Shown: one piece after another, positions 1-7,083 of the stretch | Layout: every line of letters begins with the position of its first letter | Numbering within the stretch: the first letter of the stretch is position 1 | Assembly: GCA_020635715.1 (NCBI GenBank) | Contig: JACJZG010000039.1 | Span: 1-10,124 of the forward strand | Length of the DNA stretch: 10,124 nucleotides | Direction: 5' to 3' | Source of the DNA: Flavobacteriales bacterium | Lineage (GTDB): Bacteria > Bacteroidota > Bacteroidia > Flavobacteriales_F > PHOS-HE28 | The notes under the pieces: model-generated | Told to the model about the DNA's origin: nothing | Seen by the model: only the letters and a program-made list of their open reading frames with translations | Databases searched by the model: none | Translations under genes and position numbers: made by a program

Positions 1-3000
1 AACCCGACACAAGGGACAACATCATTCACAGGGCCGAATCCTTGTGGCGGAGCCCCGGCACCGTATTTACTACCGCTGCCAAGCAGCGCTTTGACGACTT
101 TGTGGTCGCCAGTCTCGAACACGTTCACTTATTCGGCCGCGTTCTCTTCCGACTTCCTGATCGCAAGGTCACCGGTTGCAACAGGGCCTAGTGCTAATAT
201 CTTGATTGACGACTTGGTCGTTCGCCCCGTGATCACAGCGAGTGCAGACATCGACCCTTCCTGCATCGGCCAAGCCACCGGCCAAATCGCGCTGGACGTT
301 CACTATTACCCCGGAAGTTACTCGATCCTCTGGAGCAACGGCGCTACTACGGCGACGATCACCGGTCTGGCTGCGGGATCTTATACTGTGACGATCACCG
401 ACACTGAGTTGGGTTGTGCGACCCTTACGGAGACATACAACGTTGGGGATGTGCCTTGCAGCAACGCCTTCATCCTCACCAAAACCGTCAACGATGAGTT
501 CACCTATTCGGGTGCGCCGATCCTCTATACGATCACAGTTTGCAACGGCACCGCCACCACCCAGGATGTGGAACTCACGGATAGTGGCCTGAGTAATTTC
601 GTGCACACGAGCATCGCGCTGAACGGAGCACCCTTCGCCTGGCCAGGCTTCCCCTCCTCTCCGGTAACCCTGCCGAACGTTCCTGCCGGAGGTTGTGCCA
701 CCTTGGAGGTCTCCGGATACTTCACCGCCATCGGCACCTACACCAATTGCGCTACGGCCGATCCGGCCAACGAGGATCCCGTAAGTAACTGTGCCGAGCC
801 AGTGGTCGTGCAACAGAACTGCCCCCTCATGGTCTCTGGCTGGGGTGATTGCGTGAATGGCCCGGTGCATCTGTGCCTGAGCGAGCATTCGCTCATCGTG
901 GATATCAAGACCCTCGACTTCCGCTGGATATTCCCTGAGTTCCTGGCGCCGCCAACCCTAGGTGGTGCGATCGTGCCGGTGGCCGCCAGTGGGCTTGATC
1001 CGGCAAGCAGCATCAGCGCGGAACTTCCATGGACCTCCATGCCTGGTTGGAGCTACGTGGAAGTTCATCTGGTCTTCAACAATGCGATCAGCACGGCCGG
1101 GAGTTCCACGCTGTTGTGTGTGGACGTGAATTACGACGGTCCGGTAACACCATTGCAGAACGTGTTCCAGACCTTCGCCACCAACGCTGCGCCCTACACC
1201 ATCAACAACCACGTTACGTTGCTAGATGGTGGTGGTGCGCCCATCCAACCAGGCGGCTTCTGGACACAGGCGGCGAACATCATCCTCACCGGTTGTCCGG
1301 GCATCGAAGGGCCCGATGCCTCGTTCACCATCGACCAGGTGCTTTGTACGGGTGAGGTTTCGGTGAACGGCTCGCTCACAGACCCCAATGCGATCCATAT
1401 GTGGACCTGGGGCGACGAACGCACCACACCCACCAACGGCGCTCAGTCGTACACCTACAACTACTTCGAGGCGATCCCGCTCAATCAGACCCCAGCCTAC
1501 AGCGTACCGCCTGCCCCCCCGGGCACATACACCATCACGCATACCGTCATCCTGAACGGCGTGGCCAGCAGCAGCACGCAGACCGTGACCCTTTACGCTT
1601 GTTGCCAGGCCGACCAGGTGATCACACACGGCAAGCTCGCCAGCGCGGTGCCTGGTCCCCTCACCGGCACCGTGGACATCCAAGGCCAATTCATCCTCGA
1701 TCAGGACTTCACCTTCGACAACGCCACTGTGTACATGGAGCCCGGCGCAGAGATCCTTGTTCAGGATGGGATCAACCTCTGGGTGAACGAGAGCACGATC
1801 GAGAGCTGCCAGGATGTGCTCTGGAAGGGTATCACTACCGGCGATGGATGCATCGTACAGGTGAGGTACAGCACGATCGCCGATGCCGAGCATGGTATCC
1901 AAGCCCGCAACAGCTCCATCGTTCTAGCGGACGAGAGCGAGTTCAAGAACAACCGGGTGGGGATCGAAGTGCCTTTCGTGAACCAATTCAACAGCGTGGC
2001 CATCCATTCGGCGAATTGCACGTACCACGCTGAGGGTCCGCTGAAGCAACCCTACCCCGGCCAGGTCACCGCCGTGGGCGCCACGGGTTATGCGGCCTTG
2101 GATGTGAACAACATGTCCTTGGACTTCACGGGAGGTGGCAACGTGATCCGTGACCTGAGCAACGGCATCGTGGGTTTCCGAAGCGACCTGAATGTGGCCG
2201 ATTGCAGCATCCACGACATCAAGCCCGATGCCGCCTATGAACACTATGCCAATGGCTCCGGCATCTATGCCCGTGGGCCCAAGGCGTTCCGCACCTTGAA
2301 GCAGTACGGCTATGGACAGTCAGGGGCACCATCCTTCCAGAATTGCCACTGGGGCATTTACGCCGAGCACATGAACGTGTACTCTTGGGACAACAACATG
2401 GTGAACGTGGGCACCGCCTACCGCGTGGACCGCAGTGGCTACAAGGATGTGCATATCCACCACAACACGGTGGATACCCGCCGCGATGGCATCGTGCTGC
2501 ACATGAACGATGGCGCTGCACAAGTGTTGGTGGAGAGCAACGATATCACCTTCGCCCAGAACCTGCCCATTGGCCAATACACGAAGGGGTACTACGCCAT
2601 ACGGGTGTTCGAGGCCAATACGCTCAACCCCAACTCAGTGATCAAGAACAACATCATCCACTACCGGCCTGGGGTCACCACGGCCTATGGGGGCATCGGA
2701 TTGGTGAGCGCACGGAAGTATTTGGTGGCCAACAACGCGCTGCACATGAGCGACAACGCCAGCAACTACGTGGGCGTGCTGTTGAACGGCTGCGACGACC
2801 CCGAGGTGAGCTGCAATGAGGTGTTCGGCGCCAACAACGGATACCCCAACCTGGGCCAAAGCGGCGTGCGCAATTTCATGGGCAACAACGCCATCATCAG
2901 CTGCAACACCGTGGACAACACCACCAACGGCATGCTCTTCAGCGGCTGGGCCATCAACACCGACCTCAAGGGCAACGAATTCAACAACCACCGCTGGGGA

Positions 3001-4260
3001 CTGCACTTGGAGAACGGTGCCGTGATCGGCACCCAGACCCGCACCGGCAACCTCTGGAACCAGCCCGCCCCGCAGAACGGCTGGCAGGCTTGGCACGAGA
3101 ATGCGACGGATGCCAGCCAGCACAAGTTCTACTTTGACCCCACCGTCCCTAATACGGAGCCGCCATCACACGAGCCTATATACTGGTTCCAGCAGGATCC
3201 TGGCCAGACCTATTCCTGCGCTCCCGGTGTGAACTATTGCGACCAGTTCGGCGAACGCTGTGTGGGTTGCCCCAAGGAGATCTATGAGCGGATCGCGGAT
3301 GGGACGTTGGAGAACGGCGACTACACGGACCAGACGCGCTGGACCATGAAGGGCGACCTGTACGACATCCTGAAGGAGGCACCGCAACTGCGCAATGACC
3401 CCGAGCTGGAAGCATTCTACAACACCGTGCAAAGCACCGTGCTGGCTGCGCAGAAGGACATGAACGATGAGCGCATCGCGCTCTACGACATCGATGCGTC
3501 CGTGCTAGGCCAAGTGGTGCAGAACCGGGAGCAACTGCTCGTGCTGCAAGGGGAGCTGAAACTGGCCTTGGAACAATTGGCCGCCCCGGACCTCACTGCC
3601 GCGCAACGCACCACCTTGAACGGCGTGATCACGGGTCTGCAGCAGACCATGGACGGCTTGATCAGCTACAACACCGCCGCCTTGGAATTGGCCGCGAACA
3701 CCCGGGCACTCAGCGCCGAGAGCGTGAAGAACACCAACGCCGCCATCGGCGCCACGGAACTCACCGAGACCAACTACAAGACCGTGCATGCGATCTACCT
3801 GAGCACGGTGGCCAAGGATGTGGAAGGCTTCACGGCCCAGCAAGCACAAGACCTCCTCGCCGTGGCCGACCAATGTCCGCTGGTGGGTGGTAACGCGGTG
3901 TTCCAGGCCCGTGCGCTCTACTACGCGATCGATCCTGAGCAGGAGTTCGACGACCCTGCGCTGTGCCTACAGCATGGCCTGGTGACCAAGAGCCTGAAGC
4001 AGCCGGTTGTCAATGCGCTGAGCATGGTACCCAACCCGGCCATGGATGAGGTGACCTTGGTGCTGACCGCGGCCTTGGAAGAGGCGGGTACCTTACTCAT
4101 CTGCAATGCGCAGGGCGCGGAGGTACTTCGCTTACGTGTGCCGAAGGACCAGCAACGGACGGCTGTGAGCGTGGCCACCTTGGCACCCGGGGTATACCAC
4201 TACCGTGTGCTAGGCGTGACTGGAGATCTGGGCGCGGGCAAGCTGAGCATCGTGCGGTAG
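1..4260 (+). CDS. Giant secreted multidomain beta-helix protein with T9SS tail (5'-incomplete)
   Basis: The frame is open from base 1 to the TAG at 4258-4260 (1419 codons), so the start lies outside the window; the TTG at 91 is not a credible start because homologous-looking sequence continues upstream. Domains, in residues of this partial frame: end of a jelly-roll ending in ANILIDDLVVRP (to about 76); SprB-like repeat with WSNGATTATITGLAAGSYTVTITD (about 77-147); DUF11-like domain starting ILTKTVNDEF (about 155-272); an unrecognised beta-rich region; PKD-like domain with WTWGDE and GTYTITHTV (about 437-535); a long right-handed parallel beta-helix (about 541-1043); a helical region with QCPLVGGNAVFQARALYYA (about 1093-1320); and a type A T9SS tail starting at MVPNPAMDEV (about 1342-1419). 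The tail predicts export by T9SS and anchoring or release at the cell surface. The first 76 residues appear to complete the protein cut at the right edge of the window. The function of the beta-helix part (adhesin, or glycan or protein binding) is unknown. Confidence 0.9.
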   Translation, partial: NPTQGTTSFTGPNPCGGAPAPYLLPLPSSALTTLWSPVSNTFTYSAAFSSDFLIARSPVATGPSANILIDDLVVRPVITASADIDPSCIGQATGQIALDVHYYPGSYSILWSNGATTATITGLAAGSYTVTITDTELGCATLTETYNVGDVPCSNAFILTKTVNDEFTYSGAPILYTITVCNGTATTQDVELTDSGLSNFVHTSIALNGAPFAWPGFPSSPVTLPNVPAGGCATLEVSGYFTAIGTYTNCATADPANEDPVSNCAEPVVVQQNCPLMVSGWGDCVNGPVHLCLSEHSLIVDIKTLDFRWIFPEFLAPPTLGGAIVPVAASGLDPASSISAELPWTSMPGWSYVEVHLVFNNAISTAGSSTLLCVDVNYDGPVTPLQNVFQTFATNAAPYTINNHVTLLDGGGAPIQPGGFWTQAANIILTGCPGIEGPDASFTIDQVLCTGEVSVNGSLTDPNAIHMWTWGDERTTPTNGAQSYTYNYFEAIPLNQTPAYSVPPAPPGTYTITHTVILNGVASSSTQTVTLYACCQADQVITHGKLASAVPGPLTGTVDIQGQFILDQDFTFDNATVYMEPGAEILVQDGINLWVNESTIESCQDVLWKGITTGDGCIVQVRYSTIADAEHGIQARNSSIVLADESEFKNNRVGIEVPFVNQFNSVAIHSANCTYHAEGPLKQPYPGQVTAVGATGYAALDVNNMSLDFTGGGNVIRDLSNGIVGFRSDLNVADCSIHDIKPDAAYEHYANGSGIYARGPKAFRTLKQYGYGQSGAPSFQNCHWGIYAEHMNVYSWDNNMVNVGTAYRVDRSGYKDVHIHHNTVDTRRDGIVLHMNDGAAQVLVESNDITFAQNLPIGQYTKGYYAIRVFEANTLNPNSVIKNNIIHYRPGVTTAYGGIGLVSARKYLVANNALHMSDNASNYVGVLLNGCDDPEVSCNEVFGANNGYPNLGQSGVRNFMGNNAIISCNTVDNTTNGMLFSGWAINTDLKGNEFNNHRWGLHLENGAVIGTQTRTGNLWNQPAPQNGWQAWHENATDASQHKFYFDPTVPNTEPPSHEPIYWFQQDPGQTYSCAPGVNYCDQFGERCVGCPKEIYERIADGTLENGDYTDQTRWTMKGDLYDILKEAPQLRNDPELEAFYNTVQSTVLAAQKDMNDERIALYDIDASVLGQVVQNREQLLVLQGELKLALEQLAAPDLTAAQRTTLNGVITGLQQTMDGLISYNTAALELAANTRALSAESVKNTNAAIGATELTETNYKTVHAIYLSTVAKDVEGFTAQQAQDLLAVADQCPLVGGNAVFQARALYYAIDPEQEFDDPALCLQHGLVTKSLKQPVVNALSMVPNPAMDEVTLVLTAALEEAGTLLICNAQGAEVLRLRVPKDQQRTAVSVATLAPGVYHYRVLGVTGDLGAGKLSIVR
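229..444 (+). other. SprB-like repeat domain
   Basis: Residues about 77-147 of the partial frame show the typical pattern of a SprB repeat: ADIDPSCIGQATGQIALDV, then YSILWSNGATTATITGLAAG, then YTVTITDTELGC. This small beta-sandwich module is common in Bacteroidota surface proteins, including the gliding adhesin SprB. It gives no enzyme activity. A related copy lies in the separate protein at 7084-8154. Confidence 0.8.
1621..3130 (+). other. Right-handed parallel beta-helix region
   Basis: About 500 residues carry short strand-turn units rich in Asn, Gly and Val, for example DNATVYMEPGAEILVQDG, STIADAEHGIQARNSSIVL, VESNDITFAQN, IKNNIIHYRPG and VANNALHMSDNA. Repeating N-N or N-x-I/V ladder positions are typical of PbH1/pectate-lyase-type beta-helices. 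Such folds serve both as polysaccharide lyases and as passive adhesive stalks. No lyase catalytic set could be recognised, so a structural or binding role is more cautious. Confidence 0.75.
4024..4257 (+). other. T9SS type A C-terminal sorting domain
   Basis: The last 78 residues start with SMVPNPAMDEVTLVL and continue with AGTLLICNAQGAEVLRLRVP, VATLAPGVYHYRV and GAGKLSIVR. The PNPA...V start, the middle 'D/NxxGxEV' strand, the 'LxxGVYxYRV' strand and the final 'GKLxIVR' are the usual marks of a type A sorting domain recognised by the PorSS/T9SS machinery. Confidence 0.93.
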
Positions 4261-4268
4261 TACATTTG
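4261..4268 (+). promoter_or_regulatory. Possible Bacteroidota -7 element (TACATTTG)
   Basis: TACATTTG matches the Bacteroidota TAnnTTTG -7 consensus exactly and sits 4 bp before the ATG of the 4273 gene. No partner TTTG/TTG box is visible at the expected -33 distance, and a start here would give an almost leaderless transcript. It may be a chance match in a 12-bp intergenic gap within an operon. Confidence 0.2.
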
Positions 4269-4272
4269 ATCG

Positions 4273-5772
4273 ATGCTCCTGTTGCGCACATCCATACTGA
4301 GCGCACTGCTGGGCCTTGGGGCTTGGCAGTGCGCTCAGGCGCAACAGGGCTTGAACAACTTGTGGACCGGTGGTTACGCCAGTTGGGCAGGCCCCCCGAA
4401 TGGCGGTTTAGATCTGGATTTTTTTTCAGGCCCGTTGGAGCTCACCTACGTGGACCGCGATATTGGGTTCCGGCAGTCATCGACGAACATCACAGATCTG
4501 AACGGCGTGTTACAGTTCGCCACCAATGGTTCCTTTCTCTCGGACATGTACGGTGATACATTGACGAATGGCACAGGGATCAATCCGAGTGCCTACACAT
4601 CTGATTTTGCAAATGGTTTGGAGCTCGTTCAGCCAGCGTTGATAATTCCCCAACCCGTAGTGTCAGGTATCTACTATCTGATCCATGGCACCGTGGACAA
4701 CCAAGGTTCCTTCACCGCGCAATACCTCTACCTCTCGGTGATCGATATGAGCCTGAACGGGGGGCTGGGTGCGGTGGTGATCAAGAACCAGGTGCTGATC
4801 GACGATGCGCTGAACGCTGGCAAGATCACCGCCGTACGCCACGCCAATGGCCGCGATTGGTGGGTGTTCTGCCACAAGGCCTTCACGAATACATACTATC
4901 GGTTGCTGGTCAGACCCACTGGCGTGACGGTGGATGGCACACAGAGCATCGGCATCGTTCGTCCTGCCGATGCGGGTCAGGTCTGCTTTTCACCTGATGG
5001 AACGAAGTTCGCCTATTACTGGGGTGTAGAGGACTTGGAGATCCTGGACTTCGACCGCTGCACGGGGCTCTTCTCCAACCCGGTCTTCATCTCCATTGAT
5101 GACGATAACGCCAACTCCGGTGTAGCCTTTTCGCCCAACAGCAGGTACTTGTACGTGTCTTCCGCATCCGATTGCTACCAATACGATACCGAAGCCGCGG
5201 ACATCACGGCCTCCATGGTCCACATCGCGCAGTGGGATGGTTTCTATTCGCCATCACCACCATTCGCCACAGGTTTCGATGTAGCACAATTGGCCAACGA
5301 TGGCAAAGTGTACTTCGGCACGGGCAACTCCACCTTCCACTTGCACGTGGTACACAACCCCGATGTGGGTGGCGTGGGCTGCAACATGGAGCAACACGGC
5401 GTGGAACTGCCGGTCTGGTTCAGCAACTCATTGGCCAACCACCCCAACTACCACTTGGGGCCGGTGGATGGCAGTGTGTGCGATAGCCTGGACATCAACG
5501 TGGGTGTGGCTCCCCTCTCCTCGGGAGAGGGGCTGGGGGTGAGGGTGTACCCCAACCCGAGCGCGGGAGCGTGTACGGTGCAATACGCCGCGCAACCCAC
5601 AGCCGGGGTTTTGGAAGTTCGCGACCTGGCGGGCAAATTGGTGTTGCGTGAGAAACTGCCCGCCTGGAGCCAGGTGCATCAGGTGGTCTTGGAGGGCGCT
5701 GCAGGGTTGTACAACTGCCAACTGGTTTGGGGCGAGCAGCGAGTGAGCACCAGAATAGTCATGGTGCCATGA
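4273..5772 (+). CDS. Secreted beta-propeller-like protein with T9SS tail
   Basis: This 499-residue protein starts with a clear signal peptide (LLLRTSILSALLGLG followed by AWQCAQA, cleavage likely before QQG). The mature part has WD40/PD40-like blades: LQFATNGSFLSDMYGD, VCFSPDGTKFAYYWG (about 236-250), VAFSPNSRYLYVSSASD (about 283-299) and LANDGKVYFGTGNS. The early part resembles the N-terminal propeller of Bacteroidota surface proteins, where a sentence-like 'yDGxxVxN..G..GxxSS' region precedes 'IYYLIHGTVDN'. Residues 426-499 (YPNPSAGACTVQY to RIVMVP) are a type A T9SS tail. The ATG at 4273 is preferred because it opens the signal peptide; it lies 12 bp after the upstream stop, so co-transcription is likely. 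Residues 413-424, just before the tail, are encoded by a palindromic repeat. No enzymatic residues were recognised; a binding or scaffold role is inferred. Confidence 0.9.
   Translation: MLLLRTSILSALLGLGAWQCAQAQQGLNNLWTGGYASWAGPPNGGLDLDFFSGPLELTYVDRDIGFRQSSTNITDLNGVLQFATNGSFLSDMYGDTLTNGTGINPSAYTSDFANGLELVQPALIIPQPVVSGIYYLIHGTVDNQGSFTAQYLYLSVIDMSLNGGLGAVVIKNQVLIDDALNAGKITAVRHANGRDWWVFCHKAFTNTYYRLLVRPTGVTVDGTQSIGIVRPADAGQVCFSPDGTKFAYYWGVEDLEILDFDRCTGLFSNPVFISIDDDNANSGVAFSPNSRYLYVSSASDCYQYDTEAADITASMVHIAQWDGFYSPSPPFATGFDVAQLANDGKVYFGTGNSTFHLHVVHNPDVGGVGCNMEQHGVELPVWFSNSLANHPNYHLGPVDGSVCDSLDINVGVAPLSSGEGLGVRVYPNPSAGACTVQYAAQPTAGVLEVRDLAGKLVLREKLPAWSQVHQVVLEGAAGLYNCQLVWGEQRVSTRIVMVP
5509..5546 (+). 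repeat. Palindromic REP-like repeat, copy 1, inside a coding region
   Basis: A perfect 9-bp inverted repeat, CCCCTCTCC (5512-5520) and GGAGAGGGG (5524-5532) with loop TCG, is followed by CTGGGGGTGAGGGT. The same layout recurs at 6903-6936 in the same orientation. Here it is read in frame as APLSSGEGLGVR, exactly between the propeller and the T9SS tail. This matches a short dispersed palindrome I recall from Bacteroidota genomes (family recalled, not searched). Confidence 0.75.
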
Positions 5773-6107
5773 GAGCCGAAATGCGTGAAGAAGTGAGGAA
5801 GCGAAGAGGTGCGGGTGTGCGTTTCATCGCGTGCGCTGCATTCGCCTTGGTGTCCTGCATGGCCTGGGCGCAGGCACCAACGATCAAGCCTCCAACAACC
5901 AACAACCAACCCCTCAACACCACCACCCTCGCCGTCGTCCTGGCCAACAAGCCCGAGCGTTTCACCCAGGAAGAATGGCTGCGCATGTTGGAGAAGCCTG
6001 TGAACCGGAGCCTCTACCCCTTGTTCTTGACCCAAGCCATGCTCGATACGCTGGATGCCAAGAAGCTGGACCTGCGGTTCCAATACCAGATGGTCCCTGA
6101 CCGTTGA
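5769..6107 (+). CDS. Small secreted protein of unknown function
   Basis: This 112-residue protein begins at an ATG that overlaps the stop of the upstream gene (ATGA at 5769-5772), which suggests translational coupling. It opens with a basic region (MRAEMREEVRKRRGAGVRF), then a hydrophobic core IACAAFALVSCMAWAQA with a likely AQA cleavage site. An internal ATG at 5781 would give the same protein four residues shorter. The mature part has a Pro/Thr/Asn linker (TIKPPTTNNQPLNTTT) and a short region with FTQEEWLRMLEKPVNRSLYP and DAKKLDLRFQYQMVP. No T9SS tail is present, so it would stay in the periplasm or outer membrane. It ends 3 bp from the stop of the convergent mfd fragment. I do not recognise the family. 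The codon frame, signal peptide and coupling support a real gene. Confidence 0.7.
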   Translation: MRAEMREEVRKRRGAGVRFIACAAFALVSCMAWAQAPTIKPPTTNNQPLNTTTLAVVLANKPERFTQEEWLRMLEKPVNRSLYPLFLTQAMLDTLDAKKLDLRFQYQMVPDR

Positions 6108-6110
6108 GCA

Positions 6111-6725
6111 TCAGACCGGAACAGCGAGTACCTTTTCCAGCGCTTGCTTCGCCGCATGCACGTTCTTCACATCTTGCACGCCGATCCTTAAGGTCCCCGC
6201 CTTTTCGTACACCTTGAAGCGTTTCGGTTGGGCTTGCACCGCGCGCAGCACGGCATTGAACGAATCGCTTTCGAAGAAGCCGTGCTTCTGATCGGCGATG
6301 AAGGTGCCGATGAGCGTGCCCTTCTTCAGCACCATCTTCTCCAGGCCCATGCGTTGGCCCAGCCAGCGTAGGCGGATGCCTTCCATCAGCTCGTTCACTT
6401 GGTGCGGGATCGGTCCGAAGCGGTCGGTGACCTCGTCGGTGAAGCGCTGGAGCTCGCCCTCGTCCTTGATGTCGTCGAGCTTGCGGTAGAGCGCGAGGCG
6501 CTCGGCGGTCTCGCTCACGTTGCTGTTGGGGATCAGCATGGTGAGGTCGGTCTCGATGATGCAGTCGTCGCTCTGGTCGCGGCGTGAGCCACGGGCCAGC
6601 GCGCTGCTGCCCTCCTGCGCGTCGGCGAAGAGCTCCTTGAAGTGCTCGTCCTTCAGCTCGCGCACGGCTTCTTCCAGGATGGTGGTACACACGAGCACGT
6701 CGCTGTTGCCTTCGTTGAAGTCCAT
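6111..6725 (-). pseudogene. mfd: mfd remnant: truncated and internally deleted transcription-repair coupling factor
   Basis: Intact Mfd (about 1100 residues or more) removes RNA polymerase stalled at DNA damage and recruits UvrA. Here only 204 residues remain. Residues 1-16 (MDFNEGNSDVLVCTTI) match the helicase segment around motif V. The next residues, LEEAVRELKDEHFKELF, match the region that in intact Mfd lies roughly 105-110 residues further on (my estimate from the remembered E. coli protein). The missing part contains helicase motif VI (QxxGRxGR). The rest, with DDCIIETDLTMLIPNSNVSE, TDEVTDRFGPIPHQVNELME and MGLEKMVLKKGTLIGTF, is the C-terminal D7/TRCF domain. No UvrB-like module, RNA polymerase-interaction domain or ATPase motif I remains, and the frame upstream of the ATG meets a TGA after three codons. 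It cannot work as a translocase. An intact mfd elsewhere is expected. Translation of the remnant is possible but not shown. Confidence 0.85.
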
Positions 6726-6902
6726 CGTTGGTCACGTTCTGGTCATTTCTTGGGCGTGCCCCCTAGCACCCTCCGACTCCGCCTTGCTGCGTTCAGGGCC
6801 CTCGGGGTCGCGTGCTGCGCAGTAGTTGCCTTGGTTCAGCGGGCATGACTGCAACTGCGGTAGCTTCCTTCGGTCGCCTCCTCGCTCGCGCCACAAATTC
6901 TT

Positions 6903-6936
6903 CCCTTTCCTTTGGAGAGGGAGAAAGAGGGTGAGG
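6903..6936 (+). repeat. Palindromic REP-like repeat, copy 2 (intergenic)
   Basis: CCCTTTCC (6903-6910), loop TTT, GGAGAGGG (6914-6921), with one T-G wobble pair, followed by AGAAAGAGGGTGAGGT. It has the same order and orientation as the copy at 5509-5546: palindrome, short spacer, GGGTGAGG. Confidence 0.7.
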
Positions 6937-6949
6937 TCGCTTCACCCTC
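6927..6949. repeat. Eight-base inverted repeat next to palindromic repeat
   Basis: GAGGGTGA (6927-6934) and TCACCCTC (6942-6949) are perfect complements around a 7-base loop (GGTCGCT). It overlaps the GGGTGAGG end of the palindromic repeat. It has no T-run after it, so it is a poor intrinsic terminator; a repeat-associated structure is more likely. Confidence 0.55.
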
Positions 6950-7083
6950 GGCAAGCTGCCACTGCGCCCGCTCAGGCTGTACAACTAGAAATTTTCAACA
7001 GGTTTTGGAATTCTCGGGGGGGACAGGGAACTTCGAGTGGCTGTTTGGCGTGTGCGATTGGCAATTGTAACTACTGTGGTGCC

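Larger units (their letters stand above)
6726..7083. other. Gene-free stretch upstream of the 7084 gene
   Basis: These 358 bases show no convincing gene. A plus-strand frame runs through from 6826 into the 7084 gene, but its first 86 residues are basic, Cys/Arg/Pro-rich and unlike a signal peptide. The left part (about 6735-6895) is GC-rich and looks like non-coding dispersed-repeat sequence. It is followed by the palindromic repeat at 6903-6936 and a hairpin at 6927-6949. The right part (6978-7010) is noticeably AT-richer, with TACAACTAGAAATTTTCAAC, and is the most likely place for a promoter of the downstream genes. No clean TTTG / TAnnTTTG pair was found. Confidence 0.6.

Noticed and set aside
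91..93. TTG at 91 as the start of the left giant gene
   Set aside because: The frame is open upstream to base 1, the upstream residues fit the same jelly-roll domain, and no signal peptide follows.
169..888. 239-residue antisense frame in the left giant gene
   Set aside because: Long antisense frames are expected in GC-rich coding DNA; the plus strand encodes clear SprB-like and DUF11-like domains here.
2635..3123. Antisense frames opposite the beta-helix
   Set aside because: Val/His/Ala-rich low-complexity translations mirror the repeated Asn/Gly codons of the beta-helix on the other strand.
4422..4436. T8 run in the propeller gene as a frameshift site
   Set aside because: The frame continues normally on both sides with a coherent protein, so there is no sign of a shift.
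6085..6125. Terminator between the convergent genes
   Set aside because: Only 3 bp separate the two stops and no stem-loop with a T-run is visible.
5962..6735. 257-residue minus-strand frame overlapping the mfd fragment
   Set aside because: It is an Arg/Gly-rich out-of-frame reading of the mfd region with no recognisable domain.
6399..6825. Small plus-strand frames across the mfd fragment
   Set aside because: They are shadows of the minus-strand Mfd sequence, which has recognisable homology.
6826..7083. N-terminal extension of the 7084 gene
   Set aside because: The added 86 residues are translated palindromic repeat and hairpin sequence, have no signal peptide, and push the real signal peptide inside the protein.
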